Shown here piece after piece: positions 58,994-64,000 of a stretch of 64,000 nt of DNA. Each line of letters begins with the position of its first letter. Positions within the stretch are counted from its first letter, which is position 1. The position numbers and the translations under genes are program-made. The stretch is from Paramesorhizobium leguminum (lineage in GTDB: Bacteria > Pseudomonadota > Alphaproteobacteria > Rhizobiales > Rhizobiaceae): assembly GCF_003217235.1 (NCBI RefSeq), contig NZ_QJTF01000002.1, positions 124,001-188,000 of the forward strand. The letters are read 5' to 3'. Below the pieces are notes generated by a model. That model made no database searches. It was not told the DNA's origin and worked only from the letters and a program-made list of their open reading frames with translations.

Positions 58994-60748
58994 ATGCCGC
59001 ATGAGACGCCTCTGATTGCAACGATCGTCGTCGGGCTTTGTCTGGCCTTTGTCTTCGGCGCCATCGCCAATCGGCTGCGTATTCCTCCTCTTGTCGGCTA
59101 TCTCCTCGCGGGCGTCATTGCCGGACCCTATACGCCGGGCTTCGTTGCCGATCAAAACCTGACGCTGGAGCTGGCCGAAATCGGCGTCATCCTCCTCATG
59201 TTCGGCGTCGGCCTGCATTTTTCCCTAAAAGATCTTCTTTCGGTCAAGGCGATTGCCGTTCCCGGCGCCATCGCCCAAATCGCCGTCGCCACGGTTCTTG
59301 GCCTTGGCCTCGCCCTTCTGCTCGGCTGGAGTCCCGGCGCCGGGTTGGTCTTCGGTCTCGCCCTTTCGGTGGCGAGCACCGTCGTCCTGCTACGCGCCAT
59401 GCAGGAGCGCCGTCTCATCGAAACCGAGCGCGGCCGCATCGCCGTCGGCTGGCTCATCGTCGAAGACCTCGCCATGGTGCTGGCGCTGGTGCTCCTGCCC
59501 GCGCTTGCCAGCCTCATCAACGGCACATCAGGCATGGCTGCGGCCGACCCGATTGCCGCCCATTTCGGCCTTGGCCTTTGGGGCATCATCGGCCTGACGC
59601 TGGCCAAGGTGGCGCTCTTCGTCGCCCTCATGCTCGTTGTCGGACGCCGCGTCATTCCGTGGGTTCTCCATTCCATCGCCAACACCGGATCGCGCGAACT
59701 CTTCCGACTGGGCGTCCTCGCCATCGCGCTCGGCGTCGCCTTCGGCGCGGCCAAGCTCTTCGGCGTATCGCTGGCGCTGGGCGCGTTCTTCGCCGGCATG
59801 ATCATGAGCGAATCGGAGCTTAGCCACCGCGCGGCGGAAGAATCGCTCCCCTTACGCGATGCGTTCGCCGTTCTATTTTTTGTCTCGGTCGGCATGTTGT
59901 TCGACCCATCGAGCTTGCTCAACGATCCGCTGCCACTCATCGCCACGCTTGGCATCATCATTCTGGGCAAATCGGCCATCGCTTTCGTCATCGTGCGCGT
60001 TTTCCGCCATCCCGTTGGCACCGCCCTGACCATTTCCGCAAGCCTGGCGCAAATCGGCGAATTCTCGTTCATTCTGGCCGAACTCGGTTTCGGCCTGAAA
60101 CTGCTCCCCCAAGAGGGCCGCGACCTCATACTGGCCGGCGCGATCCTTTCGATATTGCTCAATCCGCTCGTCTTTTTCGCAACCGACAAGATGCGGCCAT
60201 GGCTGGAAAAGCGCCTCGCGCCGGTCCCGGAAGAAACGCCCGCATCCGACCTGCAACCTGCCCCGGAGGAAGAGGAACCGGAGCATCTGCCGCAGACCCA
60301 GCTTTCCGGCCACACGGTTCTTGTCGGCTATGGCCGCGTTGGCTCCCTCGTGGGGAAAGCCATGAAGACGGCCGGAATGCCGTTCCTCGTCATCGAGGAC
60401 GGCGACAAGCAATTAGCCAAGCTGCGTGACGAGGGTACGGAATACCTTCCCGGCAATGCCGTGCGCGACGACGCGCTGAAGGCAGCCAATCTGGCGGGCG
60501 CGCAAAAGCTCGTCATTGCCATCCCCAATGCCTTCGAGGCGGGCCAGATCATCACCAAGGCTCGCGCCGCCAATCCGGACATCGATATCGTCGCCCGCGC
60601 CCATTCCGACGCCGAAGCGCAGCATCTGACTGAACTGGGCGCAAACGCCGTCATCATGGGTGAGCGCGAAATCGCGCGCGGCATGGTTTCCTATGTCTCA
60701 ACCACAAATTCACCGCCTGCCGATGAAATCGTGTACGCTACTGAATGA
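58994..60748 (+). CDS. Kef/YbaL-type CPA2 cation:proton antiporter with RCK domain
   Basis: 584 aa. Na+/H+ exchanger domain with about 12 membrane segments at residues 5-390 (RIPPLVGYLLAGVIAGP, GVILLMFGVGLHFSLKDLL, LALGAFFAGMIMSESE, LAQIGEFSFILAELG). A TrkA-N/RCK domain follows at about 432-550 (GHTVLVGYGRVGSLVGKAM, VIEDGDKQLAKL). ATG at 58994 after AGGAGG. Exports potassium in exchange for protons; glutathione control is not shown. Its stop overlaps a possible ATG of the next gene. Confidence 0.92.
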   Translation: MPHETPLIATIVVGLCLAFVFGAIANRLRIPPLVGYLLAGVIAGPYTPGFVADQNLTLELAEIGVILLMFGVGLHFSLKDLLSVKAIAVPGAIAQIAVATVLGLGLALLLGWSPGAGLVFGLALSVASTVVLLRAMQERRLIETERGRIAVGWLIVEDLAMVLALVLLPALASLINGTSGMAAADPIAAHFGLGLWGIIGLTLAKVALFVALMLVVGRRVIPWVLHSIANTGSRELFRLGVLAIALGVAFGAAKLFGVSLALGAFFAGMIMSESELSHRAAEESLPLRDAFAVLFFVSVGMLFDPSSLLNDPLPLIATLGIIILGKSAIAFVIVRVFRHPVGTALTISASLAQIGEFSFILAELGFGLKLLPQEGRDLILAGAILSILLNPLVFFATDKMRPWLEKRLAPVPEETPASDLQPAPEEEEPEHLPQTQLSGHTVLVGYGRVGSLVGKAMKTAGMPFLVIEDGDKQLAKLRDEGTEYLPGNAVRDDALKAANLAGAQKLVIAIPNAFEAGQIITKARAANPDIDIVARAHSDAEAQHLTELGANAVIMGEREIARGMVSYVSTTNSPPADEIVYATE

Positions 60749-60765
60749 ATTTAAACGGCAGGGGC

Positions 60766-61725
60766 ATGAAACTCAAAGACTACATCTGGCCGATCGTCGG
60801 CATCGGCGCCGTCACCGTTTCGGTCTGGCTGCTTTATCGGGAACTGCGCAGCATATCGCTTGACGATGTGGTGCATAGTCTCGAGGCCATCAGCCTGCGC
60901 CACTGGCTCCTGGCCGGCGGCTCCGCCATTTTGTCCTATATCGCGCTGGCGGGCTATGACCGCATCGCGCTCGCGCATCTGCGCAAGCGCATCTCCTGGC
61001 TTTTCATTTCGCTCACCTCGTTTACCACCTATGCGCTGTCGCACAATATCGGCTTTGCCATGCTCTCGGGCGCGGTCGTGCGCTACCGCGCCTATAGCTC
61101 GCGCGGCTTGACCGGCAGCGAGGTGGCGCTTCTCATCGCCCTTTGCTCCTTTACCTTTATTCTGGGCAGCGTCATCCTGACCGGCGCCGTCCTGATCATC
61201 GAACCCCACATTCTGCAGCGCTTCAACGATGAGATTTCCATAGGCTTCGCAACCGGCCTTGGAGCGTTGATGATCCTGCTGGTACTGCTCTATGTCTTCG
61301 GTAGCTGGCTGCAATTGCGCCCGCTCGAAATAGGCAAGTTCCGGCTGGAATATCCGCGCCTGAAAATCGTCTGGCAACAGCTTCTGATCGCCCCGGTCGA
61401 ACTGATCGGCGCCGCGGGCATCATCTATTTCGCCCTCCCCGAAGCCGGAAATCCGGGCTATCTCATCGTGCTCGGCATCTTCCTCGTTTCCTTTTCCGCC
61501 GCCCTCCTTTCGCATGCGCCGGGCGGGCTCGGCGTCCTTGAAATCGTCTTCCTGACCGGCCTGCCTGAAATGAACCGGGCCGACGTGCTGGCCGCGCTGA
61601 TCGTATTCCGCCTGTTCTATCTGCTCATTCCCTTCGCACTTTCGCTCATAGTGGTGCTCATTTTCGAGAAGAGCCAATTCTCCTTGCGCTGGCGCGAGAA
61701 GGATAAAACCACTATCGGAGAATAA
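60766..61725 (+). CDS. YbhN/UPF0104-type membrane protein (LPG synthase TM-domain family)
   Basis: 319 aa from the ATG at 60766 (AGGGG upstream); an ATG at 60745 overlapping the antiporter stop is the alternative. About eight membrane segments, with SISLDDVVHSLEAI, ALSHNIGFAMLSGAVVRYRAY and SHAPGGLGVLEIVFLTGLPEM typical of the family that includes the MprF flippase domain and AglD. No lysyl-transferase domain is attached. Likely a lipid flippase or lipid-modification protein. Confidence 0.83.
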   Translation: MKLKDYIWPIVGIGAVTVSVWLLYRELRSISLDDVVHSLEAISLRHWLLAGGSAILSYIALAGYDRIALAHLRKRISWLFISLTSFTTYALSHNIGFAMLSGAVVRYRAYSSRGLTGSEVALLIALCSFTFILGSVILTGAVLIIEPHILQRFNDEISIGFATGLGALMILLVLLYVFGSWLQLRPLEIGKFRLEYPRLKIVWQQLLIAPVELIGAAGIIYFALPEAGNPGYLIVLGIFLVSFSAALLSHAPGGLGVLEIVFLTGLPEMNRADVLAALIVFRLFYLLIPFALSLIVVLIFEKSQFSLRWREKDKTTIGE

Positions 61726-61786
61726 TTGAAGTCATTCTCTAAAAAAATTTCTTGTATCCAAGTATAGATTAGGCAATTAGTTACAA

Positions 61787-61817
61787 ATGCCCGGCAGATA
61801 TAGCCGGGCATTTCTTT
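61787..61817 (+). terminator. Rho-independent terminator
   Basis: ATGCCCGGC (61787-61795) pairs with GCCGGGCAT (61803-61811) over a 7-base loop, then TTCTTT. Closes the secDF/antiporter/YbhN-like direction. Confidence 0.8.
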
Positions 61818-61906
61818 ATATGCACCAGTCTTCCACCTATTCTTGAATAGCATCAGCATTTAATTCGCATGGTTTGTGGGGATCACGCTCTATACGAGGA
61901 AATGGC

Positions 61907-62458
61907 ATGACGACGACATTGATCATACCCGGCTACCGGGGCTCGGAATCCGATCATTGGCAGCGCCAATGGCTTCTCGACGATTCTTCCGCGAAAGTGG
62001 TCGAGCAGGAAGACTGGGAAAATCCGGTCCTGTCCGATTGGCTGTATGTGCTGGAAGCGCATCTCGCCGAACATCCCGGCAGCGTCCTGGTGGCGCACAG
62101 CCTCGGCTGCGTGTTGGTCGCCCATCTGGCGAACCGCCCGGCGGCGGCGCACGTGGCGGGCGCTTTGCTCGTCGCCCCGGCCGATAGCGAGAAGATGACG
62201 CGGCAGGACCGGATATTCGCAAGCTTCACGCCGCTGCCCCGCCAGCCATTCCCCTTCCCTTCCATCGTCGTCGCCAGCCGCAACGATGAATATATGAGCT
62301 TCGCCAAGGCTCAGGCTCTCGCCGATGTCTGGGGTTCCGGCTTTGTCGATCTTGGCCGCGCCGGCCATATCAACCCCGCAAGCGGCTTCGGCTATTGGCC
62401 GGAGGGCATGATCCTCACCTCTTCCTTCCGCCAGCGCACCTTGATCGCAGCGGAGTGA
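61907..62458 (+). CDS. RBBP9/YdeN-family alpha/beta hydrolase
   Basis: 183 aa. MTTTLIIPGYRGSESDHWQ, nucleophile elbow VAHSLGC (Ser), VVASRNDEYMSFAKA with the acidic residue, and GRAGHINPASGFGYWPEG with the catalytic His. The complete triad is visible. ATG at 61907 after GAGGAAA. Serine hydrolase of unknown substrate. An octamer array begins six bases after its stop. Confidence 0.88.
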   Translation: MTTTLIIPGYRGSESDHWQRQWLLDDSSAKVVEQEDWENPVLSDWLYVLEAHLAEHPGSVLVAHSLGCVLVAHLANRPAAAHVAGALLVAPADSEKMTRQDRIFASFTPLPRQPFPFPSIVVASRNDEYMSFAKAQALADVWGSGFVDLGRAGHINPASGFGYWPEGMILTSSFRQRTLIAAE

Positions 62459-62463
62459 GAAAT

Positions 62464-62598
62464 TAGGGCAGTAGGGCAGTAGGGCAGTAGGGCAGTAGGG
62501 CAGTAGGGCAGTAGGAGAATATCGAGATTCGGTCAAAGGCAATTAAACATACTGCCTTATAAACATACTGCCTTATTGCCCTACTGCCTTACTGCCCT
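62464..62598. repeat. Octamer (AGGGCAGT) tandem array with inverted partner
   Basis: Six perfect AGGGCAGT units in a row at 62464-62515. About 40 bp later (62549-62598) come inverted units ACTGCCTT, ATTGCCCT and ACTGCCTT. The right part overlaps the last codons and stop of cysW. It is the longest array in the window and a probable VNTR. Confidence 0.9.
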
Positions 62599-63477
62599 CT
62601 CCAGAATATACTTGAGCACCAATGTCAAAAGCGCGATGACTGCCAGCGTCGAGGCGGCGGCGAAGGCACCGACGGTGTTGTAATCATTGAACAGCAGTTC
62701 CACTTGCAGCGGCAATGTATTCGTCTTGCCCCTGATAGCGCCGGAGACGATGGATGTCGCGCCGAATTCCCCCATCACCCGCGCATTGCAAAGCACCGCG
62801 CCATAGAGCAGCGCCCATTTGATATTGGGCAAGGTGATGTAGAAGAAAGTCTGCAGGCCGGTCGCGCCAAGCGAAATCGCCGCCTCCTCGTCGTCGCTAC
62901 CCTGCACCTCCATCAGCGGAATGAGTTCACGCGCGACGAACGGACAGGTCACGAACAGGCTGACCAGAAAGATCGCCGGGACGGTGAACATGATCCTGAT
63001 GTCATGCGCCTCCAGAAACGGTCCGAGCAGGCCCTGCGACCCGTAGAGGAACAGATAGATGACGCCGGCCACGATGGGCGAGACGGAAAACGGGATTTCC
63101 ACAAAGGTAATGAGCAGCCGCCGCCCCGGAAAGCGGAACCGCGTCACCAGCCACGCGACGCAGATGCCGAACACCATGTTAACAGGCACGACGACGATGG
63201 CGGTGAGAACAGTGAGCCAGATTGCGTGTAGCGTCGAAGGTTCGGTGATCTGCCCCCAGAACACCCCGATCCCGCTGCCGAAGGCATAGGTAAAGATCAC
63301 CGCCAGCGGCACGCCGAGGAAGAGCGCCGAAAGCGCGATGGCAAGGAGGACCAGCGCCACCTGCCACGGGCCGCGCTTCGTTGTCTGGCGAGTCCCTTCA
63401 CCCCCATCCTTCGAGGCTCGCTTCGCTCGCACCTCAGGATGAGGGTGAAGGGGCACCGGCGTTACAGGAGCCCTCAT
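62581..63477 (-). CDS. cysW: Sulfate/thiosulfate ABC transporter permease CysW, with repeat-encoded ends
   Basis: 298 aa. Six-segment permease from about residue 38 (WQVALVLLAIALSALFLGVPLAVIF), with EEAAISLGATGLQTFFYITLPNIKWALLYG as ATPase-contact loop and NARVMGEFGATSIVSG. Residues 1-27 (MRAPVTPVPLHPHPEVRAKR) are the translation of a family 3 palindrome, and the last residues RAVRQ come from the octamer array. No other in-frame ATG lies near the family's usual start, so the repeat appears to supply the start codon. Follows cysT on the same strand. Confidence 0.88.
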   Translation of the reverse strand: MRAPVTPVPLHPHPEVRAKRASKDGGEGTRQTTKRGPWQVALVLLAIALSALFLGVPLAVIFTYAFGSGIGVFWGQITEPSTLHAIWLTVLTAIVVVPVNMVFGICVAWLVTRFRFPGRRLLITFVEIPFSVSPIVAGVIYLFLYGSQGLLGPFLEAHDIRIMFTVPAIFLVSLFVTCPFVARELIPLMEVQGSDDEEAAISLGATGLQTFFYITLPNIKWALLYGAVLCNARVMGEFGATSIVSGAIRGKTNTLPLQVELLFNDYNTVGAFAAASTLAVIALLTLVLKYILERAVRQ

Positions 63478-63530
63478 GGTGAGGTGCGCCCCGAAGGGGA
63501 GCCTCGAACCACGAGGGCGCTTGGCGCTTC
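63396..63530. repeat. Family 3 palindromic repeat, empty copy, at the cysT-cysW junction
   Basis: Part A (63396-63455): CCTTCACCCCCATCCTTCG, GAGGCTCGCTTCGCTCGCACC, CAGGATGAGGGTGAAGG. Part B (63468-63530): AGGAGCCCTCATGGTGAGG, GCCCCGAAGGGG, CTCGAACCACGAGGGCGCTT. Only about 12 bp separate A and B, whereas at 34.5-35.0 kb the same parts enclose a GIY-YIG gene. The minus-strand start and first codons of cysW lie inside. Confidence 0.85.
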
Positions 63531-63540
63531 GATCAAAATA

Positions 63541-64000
63541 TTAGCTACGCTCTGCATATCTGAGTTGCCACGCTTGAATGAGATTGGTGGTGAGAAGCAT
63601 GAGGAAGGCAACAATCAGCATTACCATCGCCAGCGCCGCCGCCGACGGATAATCGAACTCGTCGAGCCGGATGAAAACCAGCAGCGACGTCACCTCCGTC
63701 TTGAACGGCAGATTGCCCGAGATGAAGACGATCGCCCCGAACTCGCCGAGGCTGCGGGCAAACGACAGGGCCGAACCCGCGAGAAAGGCGGGAAAGATCA
63801 TCGGCCAGATGACATGGCGGAAAATCTGCCAGGGCCGCGCCCCAAGCGTCTCAGCCGCCTGTTCCACATCATCGGAGAGATCCTCCAGCACCGGCTGCAC
63901 CGTGCGGATGACGAAGGGCGCGCTGGTAAAGGCCATGGCGATGGCGATGCCCAGCGGCGCATAGGCGATCTTGATCCCCATCGGCTCGATATACTGGCCG
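63541..64000 (-). CDS. cysT: Sulfate/thiosulfate ABC transporter permease CysT, C-terminal part (runs off the right edge)
   Basis: The frame is open to the window end and reads GQYIEPMGIKIAYAPLGIAIAM before the visible ATG at 63981, which is internal. Typical: TSAPFVIRTVQPVLEDL, EQAAETLGARPWQIFRHVIWP (ATPase-contact loop) and FARSLGEFGAIVFISGNLPFKTEV. Forms the membrane channel with CysW. About 150 residues are visible. Ends 64 bp before the cysW start, with the repeat in between. Confidence 0.92.
   Translation of the reverse strand, partial: GQYIEPMGIKIAYAPLGIAIAMAFTSAPFVIRTVQPVLEDLSDDVEQAAETLGARPWQIFRHVIWPMIFPAFLAGSALSFARSLGEFGAIVFISGNLPFKTEVTSLLVFIRLDEFDYPSAAALAMVMLIVAFLMLLTTNLIQAWQLRYAERS

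Noticed and set aside
57533-59218. 561-codon minus-strand frame opposite secDF
   Set aside because: Antisense to conserved SecDF and continues through a family 2 repeat; composition is typical of a shadow frame.
62464-62598. CRISPR array
   Set aside because: The repeats are 8-bp direct tandem units without unique spacers, and no cas gene is present; this is a VNTR.

Overview
The window reads as chromosome from an alphaproteobacterium of the order Hyphomicrobiales, most likely close to Brucella/Ochrobactrum. The reasons are the high GC content, the aerobic cob genes, the fused secDF, a choline/betaine-type ABC transporter, DUF1127 and GlxA-type proteins, dense palindromic intergenic repeats, and tandem arrays of the octamer AGGGCAGT (from memory the unit of Brucella VNTR typing loci). 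I see no tRNA, rRNA, CRISPR array, transposase or prophage gene.

Layout. 1-9.3 kb: vitamin B12 genes on the minus strand (cobN 5' part, cobW, cobU/cobP, cbtA, cbtB with a cobalamin riboswitch, and separately cobQ), plus a PAP2 phosphatase and a two-component system. 9.3-13.8 kb: a candidate small RNA and two secreted beta-propeller proteins, one frameshifted. 14-20 kb: betaine/choline-type ABC transporter, a GT39-type membrane protein and betaine-homocysteine methyltransferase. 20-26.4 kb: LacI regulator, operator, gluconate kinase, TRAP transporter and a zinc alcohol dehydrogenase. 26.4-37.1 kb: a corrinoid methyl-transfer module (CblC/QueG-like ferredoxin, non-pyrrolysine MttB homologue, corrinoid protein, DUF1638, ExoD, PF13769-like protein, MetF-like protein, methyltetrahydrofolate methyltransferase, RACo-type reactivase). 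37-44.6 kb: ROK kinase, CutC, LysR, DUF1127, GlxA/GbdR-type regulator, dimethylglycine dehydrogenase-like enzyme. 44.8-53 kb: GT-C-like membrane protein, two tandem small RNA candidates, aminotransferase, sugar epimerase, EamA/SMR protein, DprE1-like oxidase, HAD-UbiA fusion. 53-64 kb: MscS channel, SecDF, Kef-type exchanger, YbhN-like protein, RBBP9-like hydrolase, cysW and partial cysT.

How the genes fit together. The cob/cbt genes supply the cofactor, the ABC system imports quaternary amines, and the methyl groups can go to homocysteine (Bmt) or through MttB, the corrinoid protein and tetrahydrofolate into C1 metabolism. Dimethylglycine would be handled by the DMGDH-like flavoprotein under a GbdR-like regulator. 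Four proteins of the corrinoid module carry Arg/Gly-rich tails.

The most unusual layer is the repeats. At least five palindromic families are present. Two of them exist both as empty elements and as elements enclosing a small nuclease gene (DUF559 at 30.0 kb, GIY-YIG at 34.6 kb). Repeats also supply coding sequence: an in-frame block inside cobN, the N-terminus of CysW, the C-terminus of the DUF559 protein, the last codons of the DprE1-like oxidase, and the start region of the GIY-YIG gene.
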